56,435 nt of DNA from a virus. A program made the translations under genes and the position numbers. Below, piece by piece: positions 19,601-26,887 of this stretch. Position 1 is the stretch's first letter. The number at the start of each line of letters is the position of its first letter. The notes below the pieces were generated by a model, which was not told the origin of the DNA, did no database searches, and saw only the letters and a program-made list of their open reading frames with translations. Location: the IMG/VR virus record IMGVR_UViG_3300042324_000950, positions 1 through 56,435 of that record; one strand, given 5' to 3'.

Positions 19601-20170
19601 TGTCCAATTTTCAATCGATATTATTGAATATAATTTTGTTTTTAATTTCGATGTGGCAGCAATCGCATCATAAGGTGAATAAACGTGTAATCCAGTTTCA
19701 TATTGATATAGTGATGTTGTACAATCATAAGACAATGTGATACTTGACGTACTGGGAGGAGTGTTGTATTTCCCTATCGCCATATTAATATTTAAAACGG
19801 ACGATTTATTTGTTTGGTCTCCATTTACGATTACATAAAATGTTTTTGTTCCACTTGTTTTATCATTTAAAATAATATTTTCAAGTGGTGCATCAAATCT
19901 AGACATTTTATATAATGAATTTTGATCTGTTGAAACCGAAACATATCCTTTATTTGGGTCGGAAAAATTTATTGAGACATAATCAATAACACCAGTATAT
20001 GAAACTTCAAATTTTAAATAACCATAATTTTTATTACCTAATTGTAACGATTTAGTTATGTTGGCAAATTTCATATTACTAGGAAATGACCCAACATCAC
20101 TATATGATGGTTTGTTCGAAGTAAAATCTGTCGATACAAAATTTGTTGTTACTGTATTACTATATGGCAT
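16625..20170 (-). CDS. Large tail protein with membrane-type helix and SprB-like domain, 1181 aa
   Basis: Virion-type protein in the adhesin block. The N-terminal 400 residues are beta-rich. Residues about 404-426 (VAIPYLAAAILITAILLLIF) form an unmistakable transmembrane-type helix flanked by basic residues (NRTTTFREPCKK). The C-terminal part has a SprB-like repeat (about 955-1020, with 'TGPYTYAWSPSPG' and 'VYTVTVTDANNCTKTG') and a final domain containing ILRWGGDNKGTGYESVLV and VIDLRAFWYVTVG. A hydrophobic helix in a tail protein may insert into a membrane during infection or be buried in a trimer. TATTTATA lies four bases before the ATG. Confidence 0.72.
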   Translation of the reverse strand: MPYSNTVTTNFVSTDFTSNKPSYSDVGSFPSNMKFANITKSLQLGNKNYGYLKFEVSYTGVIDYVSINFSDPNKGYVSVSTDQNSLYKMSRFDAPLENIILNDKTSGTKTFYVIVNGDQTNKSSVLNINMAIGKYNTPPSTSSITLSYDCTTSLYQYETGLHVYSPYDAIAATSKLKTKLYSIISIENWTTDTPIWGGPYFENPALPYYYGYGTKVYKVGGPFDRSYGTQTQVTVKKKLFGKAKATEETIGPTSFFYSNDQTSDACTVPFMEGVGKLREIFNTSALSQPQQYRYYLGFNQTNKVLSNDSVFTQYSKATKTSNPIVGATHALSKTLYGIVSGYNTEWKLNEWALGTSVLGIGMLLPSSTATYATIGQVVAHYFDYLIGNLVPKWLILGGKATAFLNVAIPYLAAAILITAILLLIFSNRTTTFREPCKKFLHHFTNKPYIEISATGNDTILYRDITLSTINNGYYCDGVYYYQQSGGKITSKELSYTNAIVNDDPITFEFQYSVKADDPTLVTNFNKLVILSYTSGKPLPYCGNGTIYYNDTTLTQTVNNSCCDLETGQSTVLTVESGSEFSCISQNDANAKATKKLSSLVTYAQNAGRYCTPFSENNVGVLDSNFTHELKVETNPTNVSVLYDARTGGAAIGKKLYYDDYGCQKVLDGYYAISGTSTYRTFYHTTNGTIDGIYLMQNSNSTTTTTSQPIVTTNLDYSSNWYITGIDKNSIDIYTNTIEDTKGFDPNSLYTNTSLKKGFIKTPTTLNDFQLYTGFTTTSYSEAATGWYRPLIDWIETDTFYYQRSETITINLSEFCGYQTSSATRGFYIIGKSSGNDTALHNPVSMVVKAYTTSNVLTGTFNVTSSATETKTFIPFGSQVNFNEPITSLVLDSITSENPKNKITYVIGTGSTCTITQTCNLTLAFTSTNPTSGNNGTATVTVANGTGPYTYAWSPSPGTTYTGISSATHTISGLTAATVYTVTVTDANNCTKTGTVTTGQNTFTFDADYIALTYQFTNGNDLDTRTRVVTPNIGQTTQSTYIGFGRKFQWPETGTAILRWGGDNKGTGYESVLVNLIKFRQDYPNETSIVIDLRAFWYVTVGTNPVNVAATLYKGGTMTGPSNYVFNNTTFTSKEQINSVSKVVTLKTTNSGTSGQRVATLTYNLTTNTGTFNNSDTTTPSV

Positions 20171-20174
20171 CTAT

Positions 20175-20182
20175 TATAAATA
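20175..20182 (-). promoter_or_regulatory. TATTTATA motif, 4 bases before a tail gene
   Basis: Exact octamer on the coding strand, four bases from the ATG at 20170. Confidence 0.4.
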
Positions 20183-20202
20183 TTATTTTCATTTTTTTAT
20201 CA

Positions 20203-22386
20203 TTAACAATATATAAATCCGGCGGGTCCACATAAACCGTATTTGGTTGCTGCTCCTGACGTTAATTGGTAAATTATTGGTGTTACTACATTACTTTCCG
20301 ATTCTTTATAGAATCCGTTATCTGCAGGTATTGTTAGATTTTCATCTTGATACCACGTGATTGATTCAAATCCATCATTTATATAATCTGTCGAATTAAA
20401 GTATACCTTTCTTGTTGATAAACATGCTAAACAAATATCATTTAAATCACTATTTTCAGGATAATAACAGAAGTCTTTAGTTATCACATTATTTTTCTTA
20501 ATTATTGCATAGTACGTTGTGTTACCAATAGGTACATGTGATAGTATTGGGTTGGTCTGTATTAAATTACCCTCTCCTCTTACACTACTCCAACCAATGA
20601 ATGTGGTGTCGTTTGTTGTTACTCCGGTAATTGTTATTGAAGAGTCAATTAAAACTTTTTTAGTTAAACTTTGAGCATTTGTTGTTCCGTCGGTAACATA
20701 ACCTGTTGCGGTTGAATTAACTTTGTATATTTCATATGTAACAGTAGTATTAAATGGATCATTTACCTCAGTTATTGTGAATGAGCTAATACACTCAACT
20801 GCTGTAGGTGTAGGAGTTGGTGTAGGTGTACTTGTTGGTGTAGGAGTAGGCGTACTACTTGCTGTTGGTGTAGGAGTAGGCGTACTACTTGCTGTAGGTG
20901 TAGGCGTTGCCGTTACCACACCTAAGTCTACATCAAATTCACAATTATTAGTTGAGGTAGGTGTAGGAGTTGGTGTTGCCGTTACCACACCTAAGTCTAC
21001 ATCAAATTCACAATTATTAGTTGCGGTAGGTGTTGGGGTAGATGTAGGGGTACTTGTTGGTGTAGGTGTAGGTGTACTTGTTGGTGTTGAGGTAGGTGTC
21101 GGAGTAGGTGTTGCCGTTACCACACCTAAGTCTACATCAAATTCACAATTATTAGTTGCGGTAGGTGTCGGAGTTGGGGTTGCAGTAACCACACCTAAGT
21201 CTACATCAAATTCACAATTTGGTGTTGGGGTTGGGGTTGGCGTTGGTGTTGCCGTTACCACACCTAAGTCTACATCAAAGTTACAATTTGGTGTTGGTGT
21301 AGGAGTAGGTGTTGGGGTTGCTGTTACAACATTTAGATCCACTCCAAATTCACAATTATTAGTTGGTGTAGGGGTCGGTGTAGGCGTTGCGGTAACTACA
21401 TTCAAATCAACACCGAATTCACAATTATTGGTAGGTGTCGGAGTTGGTGTTGGGGTTGCGGTTACAACATTCAAGTCCACATCAAATTCACAAACAGGTG
21501 TAGGAGTTGGTGTTGGTGTTGGTGTTGCTGTTACAATTCCTAAATCAACGTCAAACGCACAATCACCTGTAGGTGTTGGTGTAGGACTTGTGGTCGGTGT
21601 AGGAGTTGGGGTCCCTGTTGGCGTAGGTGTTGGCGTCCTTGTCGGTGTAGGGGTTGGGGTTGACGTAGGACTTGTGGTCGGTGTAGGGGTTGCAGTAGGT
21701 GTTGCAGTAGGTGTTGGAGTTGGGGTCTTTGTTGGTGTTGGAGTTGGGGTCTTTGTTGGTGTTGGGGTTGGCGTTACAAATGCCTCACAATTAACAGTTA
21801 TAATTTTAGTTACTTGTTCAGTTGTCCATGGTGATACTAATTTTACAATAACAGTTCTATCTCCATTGCTTGTGTATTGTTTTGTTGCTTGTCCATTAAC
21901 CGGTAAATTTGAAGATGTACCATCTCCCCAATAGACCGTAAACACCGCAGTTTCCATTGGTTTTAATTTACCTACATTTGTTGTGTTATATACAATTAAA
22001 TCAAATGTACTTGAGCCACATATACCACTATATGAGAAATTAGCACTAAATTTATCATCATTGATGTTACCATCAAATTCAACCATTGGTCCATATTCAT
22101 CAACTTTTGCATTTAAATAAAGTGGTAATTGATAGTCTCCATAAACTTTAGTTGGGTCAATAAAATTCCATATATTTGGGGTTGGTGTACCCCACACATA
22201 ATGTCCATCTGTAACTGTACTTCCTGTTATATTATAAACAGTTGTACCTGTAAGTAACGTTGTGTTTGATAAAGTATTCCAAAAAATAATGTTACCATCA
22301 TAGTCATACCAAGCTTGGTCTGTTAATGAAACCAATTTTACTTGTAGTATACTCTTCCTTTGTATGGTATGTTTTATTCTTTTCAC
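20203..22386 (-). CDS. Adhesin with PKD-like head, nine CxFxVDLxVVTA modules on a Thr-Pro stalk, and C-terminal tip, 727 aa
   Basis: Residues 1-204 form the base, including a PKD-like segment ([10 protein letters not shown], then [12 protein letters not shown]). Residues 205-530 are Thr-Pro stalk with nine 13-residue modules, the commonest being [13 protein letters not shown]. Residues 531-727 form a Cys-containing C-terminal domain ([13 protein letters not shown] to CGPAGFIYC) with an InlB-like strand pattern ([12 protein letters not shown], then GNTTYYAII). The start codon is GTG at 22386, with TATTTATA four bases upstream; no better ATG lies nearby. Probably a fibre-like, surface-exposed tail protein. 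DNA repeats inside the stalk are partly identical, so copy number may vary between isolates. Confidence 0.78.
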   Translation of the reverse strand: MKRIKHTIQRKSILQVKLVSLTDQAWYDYDGNIIFWNTLSNTTLLTGTTVYNITGSTVTDGHYVWGTPTPNIWNFIDPTKVYGDYQLPLYLNAKVDEYGPMVEFDGNINDDKFSANFSYSGICGSSTFDLIVYNTTNVGKLKPMETAVFTVYWGDGTSSNLPVNGQATKQYTSNGDRTVIVKLVSPWTTEQVTKIITVNCEAFVTPTPTPTKTPTPTPTKTPTPTPTATPTATPTPTTSPTSTPTPTPTRTPTPTPTGTPTPTPTTSPTPTPTGDCAFDVDLGIVTATPTPTPTPTPVCEFDVDLNVVTATPTPTPTPTNNCEFGVDLNVVTATPTPTPTPTNNCEFGVDLNVVTATPTPTPTPTPNCNFDVDLGVVTATPTPTPTPTPNCEFDVDLGVVTATPTPTPTATNNCEFDVDLGVVTATPTPTPTSTPTSTPTPTPTSTPTSTPTPTATNNCEFDVDLGVVTATPTPTPTSTNNCEFDVDLGVVTATPTPTASSTPTPTPTASSTPTPTPTSTPTPTPTPTAVECISSFTITEVNDPFNTTVTYEIYKVNSTATGYVTDGTTNAQSLTKKVLIDSSITITGVTTNDTTFIGWSSVRGEGNLIQTNPILSHVPIGNTTYYAIIKKNNVITKDFCYYPENSDLNDICLACLSTRKVYFNSTDYINDGFESITWYQDENLTIPADNGFYKESESNVVTPIIYQLTSGAATKYGLCGPAGFIYC
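20797..21774 (-). repeat. Thr-Pro array with nine xCxFxVDLxVVTA modules
   Basis: Encodes residues 205-530. Modules in order: [39 protein letters not shown] twice, [13 protein letters not shown], then [13 protein letters not shown] four times. Linkers are TPTPT of variable length, with K, R, G and S substitutions near the N-terminal end. Confidence 0.92.
20907..21158 (-). repeat. Three identical 48-bp direct repeats inside the module array
   Basis: Positions 20907-20954, 20976-21023 and 21111-21158 are base-for-base identical over 48 bp. Two more copies near 21181 and 21249 diverge only at one end. Identity including synonymous sites points to recent duplication or gene conversion. Confidence 0.9.
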
Positions 22387-22390
22387 CTAC

Positions 22391-22398
22391 TATAAATA
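22391..22398 (-). promoter_or_regulatory. TATTTATA motif, 4 bases before a GTG start
   Basis: Exact octamer on the coding strand, four bases from the GTG at 22386. This supports the GTG as the true start. Confidence 0.4.
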
Positions 22399-22467
22399 AC
22401 ATAAATTAACTTTTCATCATTATAATCAATTTTAAAATTTTAAAATGGCTAATAAACCAAAATAAAC

Positions 22468-22494
22468 AAAAAACCCCTTATAATAAAGGGGTTT
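22468..22494 (-). terminator. Rho-independent terminator after the 190-aa gene
   Basis: Nine-base-pair stem AAACCCCTT / AAGGGGTTT (arms 22471-22479 and 22486-22494) with a six-base loop, followed on the minus strand by a T-rich tail. The plus-strand reading also ends in TTTT, so it may work weakly in both directions. Confidence 0.85.
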
Positions 22495-22517
22495 TAATAT
22501 TGAATAGTTTTGATTGT

Positions 22518-23090
22518 TTAAACGCTAGCACCGGAATTAATTGATAATGCAACATAGTCAGTTCCACTACTAATGCCAATTGTATGTGTGTATGATGTTG
22601 CACTACCACTTTGTGTTGGACATGTTGATGAACCTACTCCTGACATTGGGTATGTGTCTACACTTTCAATTACCACAACATCTCCAAGTTCCAAATTGTT
22701 AATTGTATAAAGTAAACCACAATTCGATGGTAGTGGTTCAAGGTTGTTTAAAGTGGTAGGTGAACTACCATTTACTGTAAATGTTATGATAGCATTCTGA
22801 GGTGTAGCGTCTTCGTCTTTACCATAAACCTGTAAACTAACTGTTACAGGTTCAGGTTCTGAAATCTGCCAACTTCTTGTCGTTGTACATGTTCCTGTAC
22901 TAGCAATTGTACCACCTGTTAAAGTTTCGTAAATTGTATCTACTGCATGTCCGGCGGTTAATTGTGTTTTAGTAACCCCTGTGGCCAACCAATAGGTTGT
23001 TCCCGCACTTGTTGTTCCAGAAATGTTAAAGGGACCAGCAACGTATGTTGTTCCTGTATATGCCGATTGTAATGTGAATGTTAATCTCAT
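22518..23090 (-). CDS. Small tail/adhesin protein sharing a head domain with the 1249-aa adhesin, 190 aa
   Basis: Beta-rich protein of 190 aa. Its first 75 residues resemble the start of the 1249-aa adhesin: both begin MR, and ATGVTKTQLTAG aligns with [12 protein letters not shown]. This suggests a common docking domain. The second half (TVSLQVYGKDEDATPQ, then PSNCGLLYTINNLELGDVV) looks like an Ig- or collar-type beta sandwich. It carries no Thr-Pro stalk. TATTTATA lies 15 bases before the ATG, and a strong terminator follows the gene, so it can be a monocistronic late unit or the end of the upstream operon. Confidence 0.65.
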   Translation of the reverse strand: MRLTFTLQSAYTGTTYVAGPFNISGTTSAGTTYWLATGVTKTQLTAGHAVDTIYETLTGGTIASTGTCTTTRSWQISEPEPVTVSLQVYGKDEDATPQNAIITFTVNGSSPTTLNNLEPLPSNCGLLYTINNLELGDVVVIESVDTYPMSGVGSSTCPTQSGSATSYTHTIGISSGTDYVALSINSGASV

Positions 23091-23105
23091 CGTTTGTTGT
23101 TTTTA

Positions 23106-23113
23106 TATAAATA
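23106..23113 (-). promoter_or_regulatory. TATTTATA motif, 15 bases before a tail gene
   Basis: Exact octamer on the coding strand, 15 bases from the ATG at 23090. This spacing fits a -10-like element with a short leader. Confidence 0.4.
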
Positions 23114-23171
23114 TCTGTTTATTTTGTTTTTTTATTATGTTCCTAAAGTATAATTTATTAAAAGAACGTTA

Positions 23172-25091
23172 TTAATCGGATGTACATGTTGGGCAATCGG
23201 TATAGGTTGAACTTACGTAGTAAATTTGTGGATGCATATTACCGATATAACCTCCTAAATATGGTATGGATTTAAGTGGGAACACATCTGTGACTTTTCT
23301 ACAAACTCCATCATTGGCATTTGTTTTAATTACAGAATCAATTGCTGGTTTTGTTGTTGACCATATTGGGTAACCAATTAAATCGGTCAAATCTCCGTCA
23401 CACCTTACAGTTGTAATATTCCAATGTGGAATACATTCAGTACAATCATTAATTTCACCACCTCCAGTTAATATTGGTCCTACTGGAACTGAATAAGTTG
23501 ATCCTTCTATTCCTCCAGGTAATGGTACTACAACTTTAGGTCCAACAAACTCTCCAATATACCCCGTAATTTCTACACAGCTATTACCAGGATTTACTAA
23601 TGTACCATTTGCATCATACTCATGATATAAATATAATTGACCTATTTGTGGACTTATAGAATTCAACACATAAGGTGAAATATCATAAACAATGATTTCA
23701 TCCTCACCACACGTTACACCTGAATAAGTATAATATGTAAATCCTGTAAATGGTGGTTGACAATCAAAACATGGATTTGCACCTTCTTCTTTTGTTTTAC
23801 CGTCCATATTAATTGTCCATGTTGGTGGTTCAGAATTAAGTTCAATTATTGAATAACATGTTCCACTTATTGTATAAACATCCCCTTCCGTTAATTGAGT
23901 TGAACTTCTTGCGTTATATGTCCCTGTATATCCTGTACCAAAACCACATGGGTTAGATGTATCAAAATAATAAGCAGTATGTGCTGGGTCGGAATAATCC
24001 ATTGCACTTGGTAACCCACACAAACCAGGAATTGTGATAATACCAAAACCAGTATTGGTTACTTGAGTATATGTATATCTCATATCATTACAATCACCTA
24101 ATGCATACCAATAATATGTTGTTGGGTCAGTTGTTGCAGTAGGAGTTGGTGTTGCGGTTGATGTTGCAGTTGGTGTTGGTGTTGAAGTACTACTTGGTGT
24201 TGGCGTTGAAGTACTACTTGGTGTTGGCGTTGGGGTCTTTGTTGGCGTTGGTGTAGGTGTAGCTGTTGGTACAGGAATACCATTTCTTTCATAAAATTTT
24301 ATTGAGTCGACACTTTCACCGACCCTATCTCCAGTTGTTCCCGTGTATCTAAAGTATTGATACGAATAATCGGTTCTATCAATAACAAGTTTATAATACA
24401 TGTCATTCGCCTCGTTTATTTCAACGTTACTATAAATTGGTCTATTAACAAAATCTAATATTGTACCATCATTTGCATTAAAAAACTTAGTGGTCATCCA
24501 AAATGTATCACCACTTAAAACCGTTTCAGATAAAACACTTTCATCCTGAAACCAAAATAAGTACATATTCTCTTTGTTTCTATAATTTGACCCCATAAAA
24601 ACAGGGAAGAATATGTCCTCATTTATATTATTTCCCGTATAAAAATATTTTTCACCTAAGGGTAAAGATAGATTTTTTGCAAATGATAATTTTCTATTTA
24701 CTCTTGTTGGTGGTTCATAAGTTGTTCCTGAAATATGTGGTGTTTTATAAAACTCTAACCTAAAGAAACTTTGGGTTGCTTGTTTTAACATTTTTGCATT
24801 TTCGTGAGTATCTATACCAACAATATTATAATCTTGGGTATATGATGTTCCACTAACAAAATAAAAATTATACCATATATCTGTTTGGCTAAATGTTAAT
24901 CCGCTAACAGTTGTATTATATGGCTTGTGGATATATCTAACTGTTTCATAATTCTCAATAGGATTAATGATTGTACTTAACACTTCATCCTCGAACTGAA
25001 TCATATTTTCTTGCCAACCTAAATCATTTAGAAAATCCTGTTCCTTATTTATGATAAGGTTTTGGTTTTCATCTTTTCTTAATATTTCCAT
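23172..25091 (-). CDS. Tail protein with Thr-Pro linker and repeated CxxC domains, 639 aa
   Basis: The N-terminal 270 residues are a structured base. A Thr-Pro linker follows (about 272-321, entered by [12 protein letters not shown], almost the same entry sequence as in the 1249-aa adhesin). The C-terminal half has repeating CxxC-containing units (NPCFDCQPPFTG, NDCTECIPHWN, TDCPTCTSD), each but the last followed by a strand and another Cys (GVTCGED, TVRCDGD). They may be disulphide- or metal-stabilised domains. I chose the ATG at 25091, which overlaps the previous stop as TAATG; an in-frame TTG at 25097 would add only two residues. Likely an exposed fibre or baseplate decoration. Confidence 0.7.
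   Translation of the reverse strand: MEILRKDENQNLIINKEQDFLNDLGWQENMIQFEDEVLSTIINPIENYETVRYIHKPYNTTVSGLTFSQTDIWYNFYFVSGTSYTQDYNIVGIDTHENAKMLKQATQSFFRLEFYKTPHISGTTYEPPTRVNRKLSFAKNLSLPLGEKYFYTGNNINEDIFFPVFMGSNYRNKENMYLFWFQDESVLSETVLSGDTFWMTTKFFNANDGTILDFVNRPIYSNVEINEANDMYYKLVIDRTDYSYQYFRYTGTTGDRVGESVDSIKFYERNGIPVPTATPTPTPTKTPTPTPSSTSTPTPSSTSTPTPTATSTATPTPTATTDPTTYYWYALGDCNDMRYTYTQVTNTGFGIITIPGLCGLPSAMDYSDPAHTAYYFDTSNPCGFGTGYTGTYNARSSTQLTEGDVYTISGTCYSIIELNSEPPTWTINMDGKTKEEGANPCFDCQPPFTGFTYYTYSGVTCGEDEIIVYDISPYVLNSISPQIGQLYLYHEYDANGTLVNPGNSCVEITGYIGEFVGPKVVVPLPGGIEGSTYSVPVGPILTGGGEINDCTECIPHWNITTVRCDGDLTDLIGYPIWSTTKPAIDSVIKTNANDGVCRKVTDVFPLKSIPYLGGYIGNMHPQIYYVSSTYTDCPTCTSD
24127..24277 (-). repeat. 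Short Thr-Pro linker repeat
   Basis: About 50 residues of TPTPT interspersed with SSTST units. It includes two adjacent near-identical DNA units encoding TPSSTSTP around 24185-24235. Confidence 0.8.
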
Positions 25092-26887
25092 TAGCAATCA
25101 AAATTAGGTGGAGTCAATCCAAGAGGTTTATTGTTATATTGTCTCTCATTTCTTAAATATAAGTTGATGTCTGTTCTAACATAATGTGTACCGTTTGTGA
25201 ATGGAAACTTAGTTCCATTACCATCCACATCTATATATCCGTGGTCATATAGGTCTCTCCATCTCCAAACCTTTTCATTTGTGTCGAACGTAACATTTTC
25301 AGGTAAATTATAGATATCGTTTGTTGCCGCACTTTCTAAATAAGGTGACAATTGTCTTAGTTTAACTCTGTGAAATGGTTGATAATACAATCCAATTGGA
25401 TTGTTTGCGGTCGCACCTGAGTATAAAGGTCCATTTGGGTCACTATTATCTTGATTGTGATTAAATCGTGTTATTGGTGCTGTAAATTTATGATACGACT
25501 CACTAATTATTCTTTCTTTAAGTTCAATTGAATTATATTCAACGAATGCACCTGTAAGACCTGTTGTACCAATAGGTATAACATCTCCGGGTGTGAATCC
25601 TGAAACTCCTGACCTGCTAGTGAATGTTGTACCTGTCGGTATTTTAGTTTCTGTGTTCCCCGTTGTACTACCACTAAAATGTTCATCTATCCAACTATTA
25701 TGAAAATTAAATTTATGTCCTACTTTTGGTGGGTAATTAAAATAACCTTGCCCATTTTTATAAATGGTGGTTACATATACTTCTGTTGGTGTGTATCCTA
25801 AATTATTCGTTAAACCTGTTAATATAAAAGGTTCTTTGAAATCAAATAAAACAGATTCCATTCTATTTCTTTCAACTAAAACATCATTCTCTCCTGAGAA
25901 ATTTTCAAATATTAATTTCTTTTCATCTTCCCATATTGGTGTTTCAAATCCAACCTTATCCAAAATATATGAGTTCGCATCTGTTAGTGTTTTATGTTTA
26001 TGTACATAATATTTAGATGTTGACCCGTTTATATTATTTCTATCTAAAACTCTTTTTCCCACCATAACATTTGTAAAAGTGGTTCCCGATTTTAATTGAT
26101 TTTTTAAAATATTAATGACGTAATTTTGTGAATTATGAAATTCATTTCCTATGGTATTAATATAAAATGTTCTACCTGTTGTTGTTCCTGTTAAAGTAGT
26201 TCCTGAGAGTGTAATATATTCACCCGCCTTCATCCCATGTTCAACAGGACTTGTTAATTCGTACATTGTACCTCCACTATATGAAACCCTAAATGGAATT
26301 CCATCACCCGCTTTAAAATTTCGTATAATATTAGTTCCTTCTGTTTTTGTTGCTCCTGATAGTGTATACGTCATTGTATACCCCGAATCACTACCATAAA
26401 CATAACTTAAATAAACGTTCCAATTTTGATATGGTGCCGTTATTGGTGTTACAATCGTGTGTCCCGTTGGTCCTACTAATTTAAAATGTGCTTGCGTATA
26501 TCCTGTTAATGTTGTACCTGTTTGTGGTTCATTATATTCTCTAACAACATCTCTTCTTAATAATGCAAATTCATCGTAAGGTAAAAATCCTGTGTGGTCT
26601 GTTGTTGTTCCATTACCAACCAAATATAATCTATCTTTTAAATAAGTGTAATCCGTGTTACCACTATACATGTTACGGAAAACCATTTTTATTTTACCAA
26701 AAATTTTATATTTTTTACTTTCGTTTCTTTCCTTGTCGTATAATTTATCAATATCTAAAATAATATCTCTATCACCGATTCTCATTAATGATTCGGTTGT
26801 TTCAAGATTTAATCTTAAATCTAATTCTTCTGTATCCGCTTTTTTAAATCTCTTACTTGGTAAGAGTATTTTTTTATTCTCTTCCAT
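25091..26887 (-). CDS. Putative baseplate wedge / tail protein, 598 aa
   Basis: No named family recognised. The first 110 residues include a helix-forming basic segment (MEENKKILLPSKRFKKADTE), and the rest is beta-rich with many Gly-Thr pairs (GYTQAHFKLVGPTGHT, VEHGMKAGEYITLSGTTLTG). It is coupled at both ends by TAATG overlaps, to the 1529-aa protein upstream and the 639-aa protein downstream, so these three are probably made in fixed ratio. Its place two genes after gp6 corresponds to gp8 in T4, but sequence support for a gp8 fold is lacking. Confidence 0.62.
   Translation of the reverse strand: MEENKKILLPSKRFKKADTEELDLRLNLETTESLMRIGDRDIILDIDKLYDKERNESKKYKIFGKIKMVFRNMYSGNTDYTYLKDRLYLVGNGTTTDHTGFLPYDEFALLRRDVVREYNEPQTGTTLTGYTQAHFKLVGPTGHTIVTPITAPYQNWNVYLSYVYGSDSGYTMTYTLSGATKTEGTNIIRNFKAGDGIPFRVSYSGGTMYELTSPVEHGMKAGEYITLSGTTLTGTTTGRTFYINTIGNEFHNSQNYVINILKNQLKSGTTFTNVMVGKRVLDRNNINGSTSKYYVHKHKTLTDANSYILDKVGFETPIWEDEKKLIFENFSGENDVLVERNRMESVLFDFKEPFILTGLTNNLGYTPTEVYVTTIYKNGQGYFNYPPKVGHKFNFHNSWIDEHFSGSTTGNTETKIPTGTTFTSRSGVSGFTPGDVIPIGTTGLTGAFVEYNSIELKERIISESYHKFTAPITRFNHNQDNSDPNGPLYSGATANNPIGLYYQPFHRVKLRQLSPYLESAATNDIYNLPENVTFDTNEKVWRWRDLYDHGYIDVDGNGTKFPFTNGTHYVRTDINLYLRNERQYNNKPLGLTPPNFDC

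Noticed and set aside
15460-21774. CRISPR-like arrays
   Set aside because: Repeats are in frame, encode clean protein modules and have variable-length Thr-Pro spacers; no leader or cas genes are present.
20723-21934. Long plus-strand open frame (403 codons) full of Val-Gly repeats
   Set aside because: It is the exact antisense of the Thr-Pro repeat array, since codons for Thr-Pro read backwards as Gly-Val. Strong sense-strand domain structure and no other plus-strand genes make it a shadow frame.
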